A program made the position numbers and the translations under genes. Positions 24,083 through 32,519 of a DNA stretch of 34,872 bases are shown one piece after another. Source of the stretch: Neorhizobium populisoli (GTDB taxonomy: Bacteria > Pseudomonadota > Alphaproteobacteria > Rhizobiales > Rhizobiaceae); assembly GCF_019430945.1 (NCBI RefSeq), contig NZ_JAHYCB010000023.1:1-34872 (forward strand), in the 5' to 3' direction. A model generated the notes under the pieces. It was not told the DNA's origin and searched no databases. It saw nothing but the letters and a program-made list of their open reading frames with translations. The stretch's first letter is position 1; each line of letters begins with the position of its first letter.

Positions 24083-24979
24083 ATGATCGACTGGGATGAC
24101 GTTCGCTACTTTCTTGCCGCTGCGCGTGGCGGCTCCGTGAGGGCGGCCGCAAAAAGCCTGGGGGTCAACCACGCGACAGTGTTGCGGCGCATTGCTCAGC
24201 TCGAGGAGCGCCTCGGCACGCAGATGTTTGAAAAGCTGCCTTCGGGTTACCGCCTGACGGCCGCCGGCGAGGAGGTTCTCGAGTTTGCGAACCAGATGGA
24301 AGCCTCGTCGCACCAACTTGAGACGCGCGTCCTCGGGCGCGATCAGAGTGTACGCGGTCTTCTGCGGGTGACGCTTCCCCCGTTCCTCGCGACACACCTG
24401 CTCATGCCCGATATCGCCGAATTCTCGCGTCTGTATCCGGATATCGAGATGGAACTCGCATCGACCGGCGAGGTCGTCAATCTGACCAATCGGGAGGCGG
24501 ATGTGGCGATCCGGATGGTCGCCGATCGCAAAACCCTTCCGCTCAATCTTCATGCCTTGAAAGGCCCTGATTTGTTGGCGGGTATCTATATGTCGCGCGA
24601 TAGGCTGGCTGGTTGGCGTGCCGGCGCGAAGGATCCAATCCGGCCCATCGTCCTCAGCGATCAGGCTCTCCCCGCCTGGGCCGCCGAAGGGGAGGTGCGC
24701 GCTACAGGCGTTCCGTTCCGAACGCCGGATGCGGACGCGCAGATTGCTGCGACACGGCAAGGGATCGGCATGACAAGATTGCCCTGTTTCGTCGGAGATG
24801 CCGATCAGCTGCTGGAGAGAGTTCCAGGAATCGCTCTGAAATCATCCGCGACGATCTGGATCCTCACGCAGGGGGAAACGCGCAAAACGAAGCGCGTGCG
24901 GCTGTTTATAGAGTTCATATCCCACCGGCTGGTCATGTATACTCCGCTCCTAGCCGGTCGGTCGATGTCGCGTGAATGA
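24083..24979 (+). CDS. LysR-family regulator (second)
   Basis: A 298-residue LysR protein. The helix-turn-helix is in residues 1-60 (DWDDVRYFLAAARGGSVRAA, AKSLGVNHATVLRRIAQLEE, RLGTQMFEKLPSGYRLT). The effector domain follows, with the landmark PDIEMELASTGEVVNLTNRE. The short-helix N-terminus DWDDVRYFL is typical of the subgroup that controls neighbouring oxidoreductases. ATG 24083 is supported by GAGGA 6 bases upstream; the frame is open much further upstream, but that part only mirrors the SDR gene. It is divergent from the five-gene operon. Confidence 0.92.
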   Translation: MIDWDDVRYFLAAARGGSVRAAAKSLGVNHATVLRRIAQLEERLGTQMFEKLPSGYRLTAAGEEVLEFANQMEASSHQLETRVLGRDQSVRGLLRVTLPPFLATHLLMPDIAEFSRLYPDIEMELASTGEVVNLTNREADVAIRMVADRKTLPLNLHALKGPDLLAGIYMSRDRLAGWRAGAKDPIRPIVLSDQALPAWAAEGEVRATGVPFRTPDADAQIAATRQGIGMTRLPCFVGDADQLLERVPGIALKSSATIWILTQGETRKTKRVRLFIEFISHRLVMYTPLLAGRSMSRE

Positions 24980-25434
24980 CTTCGGTTCCATGTGCCGCCA
25001 GCGTTGCCTCGGCGTCACGCACGTATCGGCGCCAGCCGAGTAATCACGGTTGGTGCAGGCTTGGTTTCCTAAATGCTCCCGGCCGCAGCCAGAGAACTTG
25101 TAACAATGCGCCGTCCAAATGGATCATGGCATTAATTAAATATTTTCGATGCGATTTGCCGCTCGATGCTCCCAAGCTGAAAATAACCCTTAGGTAATAT
25201 CTGGCATTTCTCGTTACGGTTTCGGCAAATAGGCAGTCATCTCTCTTATCGAAGTCAATCTCACATTAAAGCCAAAACCGCCTCCAGGACCTCAAGTTGA
25301 ATGCCCAATCATGAACAAAGTGCAGGTTAACTTATTGCAAAGGGTGGATGTCGAGCTCTCGAATAAATGCAAAACGACAACACCACCACCGTCCTCGGTG
25401 GTCACGCCTTTCGCCAGCGGTGCAGCTTCCTCGC
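24980..25434. other. Intergenic stretch, nothing recognised
   Basis: About 455 bases after the LysR gene. The stretch is more AT-rich than its neighbours around 25120-25330. Only short open frames without known motifs are present. It marks the left border of a block of decayed genes. Confidence 0.5.
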
Positions 25435-25695
25435 TTAGCATGCCTGTGCTACCGATCGGAGGAAGTACCGGATGGAAGAATCCGCAAACCCATCAATCTC
25501 CTCGATGAGATGCTGGGAAGATTCGCTTAGCTTTTCGACAACTTCGTTAATGAAAGGGGTCTTATCATACATCTCGTAGTGCCCGACACCCCTAAAGACG
25601 TAAGATCCGTGCCGGTTATTGGCCCGCTTAAAAGCGTCTGCCCATTTGTAGAGCGTCGTAGGCGATAGGCCCAGGATCCTGGCAATGGAGCTCAA
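25435..25695 (-). pseudogene. Alpha/beta-hydrolase C-terminal remnant
   Basis: The 86-residue frame contains GVGHYEMYDKTPFINEVVEK preceded by WADAFKRANN. The pattern G-x-x-H-Y-x-M-Y-D-x-P/T-x-(F/Y)-(I/V), with its His, matches the C-terminal catalytic-His region of a group of bacterial alpha/beta hydrolases. The nucleophile elbow and core are missing. The first residues (SSIARILGLSPTTLYKW) look like a helix-turn-helix and may be from another gene, so this could be a junction of two remnants. Confidence 0.4.
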
Positions 25696-25733
25696 CGCCT
25701 AAAGTTCAAACTGAATACTCATGTTTCCGTCTT

Positions 25734-26405
25734 TTAACGATCGGTTCCGGCACCAGTTGACCTTCCGACCGTTACGGTCCGGTGCAACGGATCCCGTCTC
25801 TCGATGCAGTGAGCCGGATATGCGGCAACCGATCGTTTGGATGCAGTTTCGAAGGATGACCATTCGTTGCCTTTATCAATGAGCGGAACCTCGATGTCTT
25901 CGTCCGTGAGACCGACGGGTCGCACTATGGTCCAATCGATACCCGATGCCTTGATTGTCCGCTCAGCGTTCGCATGGTCTCGGTACGCGTCACCGATGCT
26001 TGTCACCCTAAGCACCGTGCGAAACACTATGGAATGGCGGCGCAAGTCTGAGCCCACACCAAAAGCACTCATATATACGAAATGCTTTTTACTTTGGCTA
26101 ATTGCGTCTACTACTATTTGTGTAGTCGAGTTTAGAAGGTTATGAGGCGACGTCCGCTTAGCAAATTGACTTTTCGACGCTCTGTTCTGCCCAAGACATG
26201 ACACGACGGCATCACAACATTCCAATGATTGCCGGATGAACGTTCGATCGCCGATATTCCCAAACACGTGAGTCAAGTTTCGACTTTCTGCCGCCCCGGA
26301 TACCGGAGAGCGGCCAACCGCCAAAACATCGTGACCATGAGCGAGCAAGTTTTCTACGAGAAGGGTGCCAGTGCTGCCGCTGGCACCTAAAACATTACAA
26401 TTCCT
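25734..26405 (-). pseudogene. NmrA-like NAD(P)-binding (atypical SDR) gene without a start codon
   Basis: The frame reads VLGASGSTGTLLVENLLAHG, then HDVLAVGRSP, a perfect atypical-SDR nucleotide motif. It continues through DAVVSCLGQN, KHFVYMSAFGVGSD, HANAERTIKASGIDWTIVRP and VGLTDE, all typical of NmrA-like or NAD(P)H-binding family proteins. No ATG, GTG or TTG occurs between the in-frame stop at 26406-26408 and the nucleotide motif. An ATG nearby is in another frame and hits TAG after one codon. The C-terminus after CIERRDPLHRTVTV is also odd. Probably inactivated, perhaps by a frameshift in the first few codons. About 220 residues of product remain readable. Confidence 0.6.
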
Positions 26406-26583
26406 TCAATCATATGGGTCGGACTACACTGCAGGCAGCGTCGGTGCCTCATACACTTCTTACAAACCAGCCAGTTTCGGTAAGTTGGATTAACCTCGTG
26501 GCGTGGACCCGGTGATGTGCCTTGACACCATCCATAGGATCAGCCTCGGATGACCCGGGGCACTATGATCGGGGGCCTCAAGT

Positions 26584-27014
26584 CTAGTTTCCGTCGGTGG
26601 ATGCGCCAAGCTGATCGAGCCATGTTGACCGCATATTGTAGCAGTGGAAGGCTTGCACTTTGCGATTTTTGACTTTGAAAACGTCGCAGCATGGAACGTC
26701 AAACCTCTTGCCTGTAGCAGGCAAAACGGCGCCGCCGGGAGTCATAAAGTCACCCTGATGGGTGCCTTGTAGCTTTAGTTCCACTATGACCACCCCGTCC
26801 CCGGTCGAATAAACCTGGAGAAGTTCCCTGTGAAAGTCAGGAAACGGCTTGCCGAGGCCTTCCATCGGCTGTCGGACTTCCGCGCCGATCCACTTAAGTC
26901 CCGAAGGTAGGTACAAGAAATATCCGCCTCCGCGAACAGAGAAACGAATTAATCCAAGTCTAAATTTTTGGCTTCAGCAGCCGCATAGACCACTCTGACT
27001 ACTTCTTCATTCGT
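26584..27014 (-). pseudogene. SnoaL-like / NTF2-fold gene with a nonsense and a frameshift mutation
   Basis: The reading is TNEEVVRVVYAAAEAKNLDLD, TAA stop, FVSLFAE, then in the next frame GYFLYLPSGLKWIGAEVRQP and on to FDVPCCDVFKVKNRKVQAFH and CYNMRSTWLDQ. A one-base loss at about 26922 (GAGGCGGA where GAGGACGGA is expected) restores the frame. The stop codon TAA lies seven codons before the frameshift. The ATG is also missing where the sequence meets the insertion element near 27015. At roughly 140 residues this was a normal-length NTF2-fold protein. Confidence 0.75.
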
Positions 27015-27017
27015 GGG

Positions 27018-27041
27018 CCCCGACTGTTGATTTGGTCGGGG
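27018..27041. repeat. Hairpin at the left end of the IS630-type element
   Basis: CCCCGAC (27018-27024) pairs with GTCGGGG (27035-27041) around a 10-base loop, immediately before the transposase ATG. GGGCCC at 27015-27020 recurs in inverted orientation at 27992-27997 on the right side. The similarity does not extend far, so I cannot define the terminal repeats with certainty. Confidence 0.4.
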
Positions 27042-27045
27042 CAGT

Positions 27046-27967
27046 ATGACCCGAGCTTTCGGTGATGATCTTCGTAGCCGCGTTCTGGCTGCGTCACGCG
27101 CTGGCATGTCGGCGCGATCGACGGCGGCCAGATTTGGAGTTGGCATTTCAACGGCCATCGCCTGGATCGCCAGTGCACGGACGGGTCAGTTGACGCCTGC
27201 GAAGCAGGGCCGACGCGGTGGCTCACGCCTGGATGCTCACGAGGACTTCATCAGCGGCATGATCGAAGAGGCAAAGGATATCACGCTCAACGAGATGGTT
27301 CTGCGATTGCGTGAGGACAGAGTCGTATCTATCGGCCGCAGTGCGCTTGACGTCCGGCTGCGAAAGCGCGGCTGGACGTTCAAAAAAAGACCGCACATGC
27401 ATTGGAGCAGGAGCGTCCTGACCTCCTGAACGTCGTCAGGACTGGTTCGACGGCCAACTCGATCTCGATCCGGCGCGGCTCGTCTTCATCGATGAAACCG
27501 GCCTGAGCACGGAGATGCCTCGGCTTCGCGGACGGGCGCCTTGCGAAGATCGATGCCGCTCACCGGTCCCGCACGGCCATTGGAAACAACGACGTTTACC
27601 GGAGCGCTCAGGTTATCCGGAATGACCGCACCTATGGTCTTGGACGGTGCGATGAACGGGGTAGCATTCCAGGCCTATGTCCAGCGGGTTCTCATTCCAA
27701 CCTTGGCACCGGGCGACATCGTCATCATGGACAATTTGCCTGCTCACAAAGCGGAAGGCGTGCGTCACGCAAATCGAAGACGCCGGATGCCGGTTGCTTT
27801 ACCTTCCTCCCTACAGTCCCGAGTTCAACCCCATCGAGAAGGCATTTGCGAAGCTCAAGGCCGACCTAACCAAGCGAACTCCACAGGACTTCCACGACGC
27901 TGTTCTAACGTTCGTGCCAAAGCGACTGGAGGGCAACGACCGCCGCGTTCCTCAGGGCGAGTTGTGA
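27046..27967 (+). mobile_element. IS630-type insertion sequence, disrupted transposase
   Basis: The first part (27046-27429) has the IS630 helix-turn-helix (SRVLAASRAGMSARSTAARF) and a second one (KDITLNEMVLRLREDRVVSI). Catalytic landmarks follow in other frames: LVFIDETGLSTEMPRLRGRA (first Asp), VIMDNLPAHKA (second Asp) and LPPYSPEFNPIEKAFAKLKA (Glu). The first frame change falls at a run of seven A (27392-27398), which could be programmed slippage. Three further changes near 27437, 27575 and 27765 cannot all be programmed. The usual C-terminal tail is not readable. Transposase is therefore probably dead. It belongs to a different IS630 subgroup from the fragment at bases 1-43. Confidence 0.85.
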
Positions 27968-28079
27968 CGGTCTGGGCGAGATGCTCACAGCGGGCCCAAC
28001 CTCGCAAAAGGCATGTTGTCAATCTATATGCATTGGAGCTCCGGAAGGAGCGGTGTAACTGCTTCATGGAGTTGAGAAC

Positions 28080-28334
28080 ATGGACGAAATCGCTGATCGC
28101 ACAAAGAACGTTATCGCCCGCTATCTGGATAAGGGTGCGGCCGAGGTTGCGGACGACGCCGTTTTTACTGACGATCTTGGCATGGATTCACTGTCGGTCA
28201 TGGAATTAGTGATGGAATTCGAGGAGGAATTCTCGGTTTCTTTTGATGACCACGCGGTGGACTCGATCGTCACGGTTCGGGACGCTATCGGCGCGATCAG
28301 GACGGCGATTGCCGAAGGAGCCACAGCGGCCTAA
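28080..28334 (+). CDS. Stand-alone acyl carrier protein
   Basis: An 84-residue acidic protein with the phosphopantetheine site DLGMDSL, Ser37, followed by SVMELVMEFEEEFSVSFDDH as in AcpP (there [20 protein letters not shown]). It should carry acyl or other thioester-linked intermediates after modification by a phosphopantetheinyl transferase. It is not AcpXL or NodF, which have different lengths and motifs. No fatty-acid or polyketide genes are next to it, and it lies between an IS remnant and a blank region. GGAG 8 bases upstream supports the start. It looks intact. Role unknown. Confidence 0.88.
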   Translation: MDEIADRTKNVIARYLDKGAAEVADDAVFTDDLGMDSLSVMELVMEFEEEFSVSFDDHAVDSIVTVRDAIGAIRTAIAEGATAA

Positions 28335-28906
28335 TCTTCCGCTTCAAACGTATTTCAGAGAATGGTCAATCATCGAGTGCCTGGTTACCGACGTCTCCTG
28401 GCCTCGTTGCCTAACAAGGACGATCCGTAAGACTCCTTGTCGCCTTGCCTTGCGATGAAGGGCAACCGAAGAACGACGCATTACAAACTGGCCGAACGGC
28501 TCAGGCACAAAAGCACCTGTTTGTGACGCCAGAAAATCGTTAAGAGGATGTTGGGCAAAAGGGGAAGGACACGACCAGGTGTGACAGACTGACGCGAAAA
28601 CGGGCTGCGCACTGCTGCGTGAGAGAACAGGTAGGACTTCTTAAGACCGGCGGTTCATCCCGGGCCGGTGGCAGAGTGCATAGCCATCGGATATCAGTCT
28701 TATTCTGCACGTCCGAAACTTAGCAGATACGCTTCCGTCGGCCTGCCAGAGTGACCACCCAGAGGTGGATCCGGCAGAGTTCATCCATTAGCACAAGGCC
28801 ACTTCGCCACCTTATGCACGATCCGCCGAGCAGCTCAGATCTATATTGAGGTCGTCAACGCGCAGAGGCGTAGCACTAAGACAAGTGAAGTGGCTGGAGA
28901 ACAGCA
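28335..28906. other. Intergenic stretch without recognisable gene
   Basis: About 570 bases with no convincing coding frame on either strand. A short imperfect GC-rich inverted repeat (CCGGC/GCCGG) lies near 28648-28672. The sequence may be decayed gene remnants of the same island. Confidence 0.45.
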
Positions 28907-29323
28907 GTGAAAACAGTAGTCTTGATCGCAGGTGGCAAAACAAACAATGACGCCAGTGATGCGGCTGAGCATATGTACCGGGGAGATCTTTTCAAACTTT
29001 CCCTTGATTATGCTAGGTCGCTTTCACCAAATGCAATTTTTATTTTATCGGCCAAGTACGGGGTTCTCGGGCTTCGAGACGAAATCGAGGCTTACGACAA
29101 GAGCTTAAAATACATGGCCCTCGCGGATCGGCGTGATTGGGCGCTCCGCGTCAAAAACCGCCTTGATGGGCTGGCCAGCCTGAGCGAAGACACGTTTGTA
29201 TTTCTCACCGGTCAAGTTTGCGGTCAGTATCTGACGCAATATATGACGCGTTACGATTGCCCGCTTATGGGCCTCCAATACGGACAGCAATTAACGTGGC
29301 TGAAGGCGAAATTGAGCGAATAG
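28907..29323 (+). CDS. DUF6884-like protein
   Basis: A 138-residue protein starting at a GTG, with GGAG 7 bases before it. It shows the pattern of DUF6884-like proteins: an early GGKT (9-12), MYRGDLFKLSLDYARSL (23-39), ILSAKYGVLGL (46-56), AYDKSL (62-67) and a C-terminal GLQYGQQLTWLKAKL. No enzyme activity is known to me for it. Some relatives sit near deazaguanine-modification or phage-type genes, but I do not rely on that here. It lies alone in a degraded stretch, apparently intact, so it may be a recently arrived accessory gene. Confidence 0.6.
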   Translation: MKTVVLIAGGKTNNDASDAAEHMYRGDLFKLSLDYARSLSPNAIFILSAKYGVLGLRDEIEAYDKSLKYMALADRRDWALRVKNRLDGLASLSEDTFVFLTGQVCGQYLTQYMTRYDCPLMGLQYGQQLTWLKAKLSE

Positions 29324-29407
29324 ATCGTAAGAGCTTCCTTCGCGCTTTTGGCTCTGCTCGATTCTGGGGTGCCGTCCGTCCACTTTCGACCGTACACTGA
29401 ATGGGCG

Positions 29408-29713
29408 TCAACGGAAAGCGGGGGCAGCTGACCCAGCAGTAGTACATCGGCGCCGAGCCGTGGCGCCCGGCCAGGGCAGAGACTTTCCGGTCGCGGCCAG
29501 TCCCCAGGCTTCGAGATAGGCGAGATCGGAGGTGAGCGCCCTGAGCTTGTTATTCCCGATGCCTTGGTTGACGAGGTGCCGCAGCGTATCGACATCCCGA
29601 TCCGTCAGCAGTTCGGCGCGGTCAACGCAGGGTTGTCTGTATGTAAGCGCGCGGACTATGATCACCAAATTCGCATGTCCTTGGTTCGCGAATGTATCAT
29701 TTTCAGGCTCCAC
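29408..29713 (-). pseudogene. Tyrosine recombinase/integrase, N-terminal fragment
   Basis: Starting at a GTG (29713) one base past the ParB-like stop, the frame contains LTDRDVDTLRHLVNQGIGNN and KLRALTSDLAYLEAWGLAAT, then GKSLPWP. This matches the SAM-like core-binding N-terminal domain of phage-type integrases of rhizobial plasmids as I remember them (T-L-R-A-L-x-S-D-L-A-Y-L-E-A-W). The catalytic half with the Arg, His and Tyr residues is absent. The frame runs into unrelated sequence after LPWP (about 29465). Confidence 0.65.
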
Positions 29714-29714
29714 G

Positions 29715-30120
29715 CTCAGATCTCCTGATTGAGATCAGTTCGGATGACGCGCAACCTGCTCCTTCTCGGCCGGGGCAGCGCCTCATCTCCATCTCCTGCC
29801 TCCCCGCCTTCGTGACGGGACCGGCGCAACCGTTCCAGCGCTGCCTTGTCCTCGGGTTTGACCTACCCTGGCGCGACCGTCACCGCACCGCCGTGGTCGA
29901 GATAGACGATGCATCCCGCCAACGACTTCTCATCGGGCGCATAAATCCGACCCGGTTTCCTGATCGCCTCCATGTAGTTTTCAAGCTCATCAAGGCGGGC
30001 CTCGTCTGCCTTGACAGCCCCGTCGTCTTCGCCATGTGCCTCAGTCTGTCCCTGTAGCTGCTCATGACGAGCAGATAGCGCGCCTAATTCGGCCCGTTCC
30101 GCCTCGGTGAGTTCCTGCAC
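29715..30120 (-). pseudogene. ParB-like partition protein, C-terminal part, interrupted by TAG
   Basis: The frame reads LTEAERAELGALSARHEQLQ, DEARLDELENYMEAIRK, then YAPDEKSLAGCIVYLDHGGA and VTVAPG. After a TAG (29863-29865) the same frame continues VKPEDKAALERLRR to a natural TGA at 29715-29717. The layout matches the C-terminal region of the large plasmid-type ParB/RepB/Spo0J proteins, which reads A-G-x-x-V-x-x-D-x-x-G, then (V/F)-x-P-E-D. The ParB nuclease-like N-terminal domain is missing. The recombinase fragment follows almost without gap, so this was once a parB-recombinase operon. Confidence 0.6.
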
Positions 30121-30224
30121 TTGCGGATAAATGCGTCCATATCCGCTATTGTGGTGACGGAGGGATCAAGGCTCGTCTCCACCCACTCGTTTCTGGTCTA
30201 ACACTACCAAGGCACGAATGAGTG

Positions 30225-30251
30225 CTAGCACTCTCAACGCAAGACTGCTAA
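30225..30251. promoter_or_regulatory. CIRCE-like element upstream of groES
   Basis: CTAGCACTC, nine bases, then GACTGCTAA. The consensus is TTAGCACTC-N9-GAGTGCTAA, so there are two mismatches, one in each arm, and spacing is exact. It is 54 bases before the groES start. HrcA is the expected repressor and would make the operon heat-inducible. Confidence 0.85.
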
Positions 30252-30304
30252 GAGTGGATATCGGGATCGGTCATTTGGTCGTATTCTCGTAAAGGAACCC
30301 CAAA

Positions 30305-30601
30305 ATGTTGAACACCATTTTCCGGCCGTTGCACGACCGCGTCGTCGTGCGCCGTATCGAGGCTGAGGCCAGGACCAAAGGCGGGATCATCATTCCGGAC
30401 ACCGCGAAGGAAAAGCCGCAGGAAGGCGAAATCATCGCTGTCGGCGCCGGTGCGCGCGATGAAAGCGGAAAAATTGTACCGCTTGATGTTAAAGCAGGAG
30501 ACCGCATTCTGTTCGGCAAATGGTCCGGCACCGAGATCAAGTTCAACGGTGAAGACCTGTTGATCATGAAGGAAGCCGATGTGATGGGCGTTATCGCCTG
30601 A
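30305..30601 (+). CDS. groES: Co-chaperonin GroES
   Basis: A 98-residue protein with the GroES plan: RPLHDRVVVRRIEAEARTKG at the N-terminus, the mobile loop (about 16-34, ending GGIIIPDTAKEKPQEG), GDRILFGKWSGTEIKFNGED and the ending MGVIA. It caps GroEL and closes the folding chamber. It is preceded by AAGGA at 30292-30296 and a CIRCE-like element. The groEL gene starts 62 bases after its stop. Rhizobia carry several groESL copies; the imperfect CIRCE suggests that this is one of the additional copies rather than the main one. Confidence 0.97.
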   Translation: MLNTIFRPLHDRVVVRRIEAEARTKGGIIIPDTAKEKPQEGEIIAVGAGARDESGKIVPLDVKAGDRILFGKWSGTEIKFNGEDLLIMKEADVMGVIA

Positions 30602-30663
30602 TCCTCGGCCCTACCGCTAGTTTTTCATGACGACCATTGGGCGATGAGCCCGGGAGTTTTTCC

Positions 30664-32295
30664 ATGTCTGCCAAACAAATTAAATTCGGCCGTGATGCGC
30701 GCGAAAAACTGCTACGCGGCGTCGATATTCTCGCTGACGCAGTCAAAGTCACGCTTGGTCCGAAAGGCCGTAACGTCGTGATCGACAAGTCCTACGGTTC
30801 ACCACGGATCACCAAGGACGGTGTCACCGTCGCCAAGGAAATCGAGCTGGACGACAAGTTCGAGAACATGGGCGCCCAAATGGTGCGCGAAGTGGCGTCC
30901 AAGACTAACGACGTAGCAGGTGACGGCACCACGACTGCTACCGTTCTTGCCCAGGCCATCGTTCGCGAAGGCGGTAAGGCCGTTGCAGCTGGCATGAACC
31001 CGATGGACTTGAAGCGCGGTATCGACCTGGCTGTGGCTGGCGTGGTCAAGGATCTGCTGGCCAAGGCCAAGAAGATCAACACATCAGAAGAGATCGCCCA
31101 GGTCGGGACGATTTCGGCGAATGGCGAGAAGGAAATCGGTCAGTATATCGCGGAGGCGATGCAGAAGGTTGGCAATGAGGGTGTGATCACTGTCGAAGAA
31201 GCCAAGACCGCGGAGACCGAACTAGAGGTCGTCGAAGGCATGCAGTTCGACCGCGGTTATCTCAGCCCCTATTTCGTCACCAACGCCGAAAAGATGGTCG
31301 CTGAACTGGACGATGTCTACGTGCTTTTGCACGAGAAGAAGCTTTCGAACTTACAGGCGATGCTGCCGATCCTCGAAGCCGTCGTGCAGAGCGGCAAACC
31401 GCTGCTAATCATCTCCGAGGATGTCGAGGGTGAAGCTCTCGCAACGCTTGTTGTCAATAAGCTACGCGGCGGCCTGAAGATCGCCGCCGTAAAGGCTCCG
31501 GGCTTCGGTGATCGTCGCAAGGCGATGCTGGAAGATCTCGCTGTCCTGACGGGCGGAACGGTCATCTCCGAAGACCTCGGTATCAAGCTGGAAACCGTTA
31601 CGCTTGAAATGCTTGGCCGCGCCAAGAAGGTCTCGATCACCAAGGAAGCGACCACCGTCGTCGATGGCGCTGGCAGCAAGGCCGATATCGACGGTCGCGT
31701 TGCTCAGATCAAGGCCCAAATCGAGGAAACCACTTCGGAATACGACCGCGAAAAGCTGCAGGAGCGACTTGCCAAGCTCTCGGGCGGTGTCGCAGTCATT
31801 CGCGTCGGCGGTTCAACGGAAATCGAGGTGAAAGAAAAGAAGGACCGCATCGACGACGCGCTTAACGCAACCCGCGCGGCTGTCGAAGAAGGCATCGTTC
31901 CCGGCGGTGGGACTGCCCTGCTGCGCGCCTCGATCGTCCTCGATATCAAAGGTGAGAACGACGATCAGAATGCTGGCATCGCCATAATCCGCAAAGCCTT
32001 GCAGTCACTGGTACGCCAGATTGCGGAAAATGCCGGTGACGAAGGCTCGATCGTTGTCGGCCGGATCCTCGAAAGTGACACCGACAATTTCGGTTACAAT
32101 GCCCAAACGTCTGAATATGGCGACATGATCGCAATGGGTATTGTTGATCCGGTCAAAGTGGTTCGCTCGGCCCTGCAAAATGCAGCATCTGTCGCAGGTC
32201 TGCTGGTAACGACGGAGGCCATGATCGCCGACCTTCCCAAGAAGGACGCCGGCGGTGGCATGCCTGACATGGGTGGAATGGGCGGCATGATGTAG
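30664..32295 (+). CDS. groEL: Chaperonin GroEL
   Basis: A 543-residue chaperonin, starting MSAKQIKFGRDAREKL. ATP-binding residues lie in VTLGPKGRNVV and in VAGDGTTTATVLAQA (about 86-100). The apical domain follows, with FDRGYLSPYFVTNAEKM, and the protein ends in the usual Gly-Met tail (GGMPDMGGMGGMM). The start at ATG 30664 gives the standard length; a frame opening at 30637 with TTG does not match the family. It folds many cytoplasmic proteins with GroES. No internal damage was seen. Confidence 0.98.
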   Translation: MSAKQIKFGRDAREKLLRGVDILADAVKVTLGPKGRNVVIDKSYGSPRITKDGVTVAKEIELDDKFENMGAQMVREVASKTNDVAGDGTTTATVLAQAIVREGGKAVAAGMNPMDLKRGIDLAVAGVVKDLLAKAKKINTSEEIAQVGTISANGEKEIGQYIAEAMQKVGNEGVITVEEAKTAETELEVVEGMQFDRGYLSPYFVTNAEKMVAELDDVYVLLHEKKLSNLQAMLPILEAVVQSGKPLLIISEDVEGEALATLVVNKLRGGLKIAAVKAPGFGDRRKAMLEDLAVLTGGTVISEDLGIKLETVTLEMLGRAKKVSITKEATTVVDGAGSKADIDGRVAQIKAQIEETTSEYDREKLQERLAKLSGGVAVIRVGGSTEIEVKEKKDRIDDALNATRAAVEEGIVPGGGTALLRASIVLDIKGENDDQNAGIAIIRKALQSLVRQIAENAGDEGSIVVGRILESDTDNFGYNAQTSEYGDMIAMGIVDPVKVVRSALQNAASVAGLLVTTEAMIADLPKKDAGGGMPDMGGMGGMM

Positions 32296-32328
32296 TCTTC
32301 CTCAAGGAAGCTCGCGGATTATGCGTAG

Positions 32329-32352
32329 AGGGCTCCGACTGCTCGGAGCCCT
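32329..32352 (+). terminator. Terminator-like hairpin after groEL
   Basis: AGGGCTCCGA pairs perfectly with TCGGAGCCCT around CTGC, 33 bases after the groEL stop, followed by TCATATG. The stem is strong and the T-run short, so it is a likely groESL terminator. Confidence 0.7.
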
Positions 32353-32519
32353 TCATATGAGACACGACTGATACTTGTCTCTGAAGGTACCATGTGCACC
32401 GAGTCTAGCGCGCCTGCGCCCGTGTCCCCGAACCAAACAACAGAAAGCAGATTAGTCTTGCTGCTCGCTGCCCGGTGCGAGTCTGAAAGGATCGAAGCTA
32501 TGATGTCCTATTCCGCTCC

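Noticed and set aside
26490..26702. Minus-strand frame overlapping the NTF2-fold pseudogene
   Set aside because: It lies in a different frame from the recognisable NTF2-fold reading and carries no motif.
30637..30663. TTG start nine codons upstream of groEL
   Set aside because: GroEL begins with M-(S/A)-A-K in its family and ATG 30664 gives the standard length.
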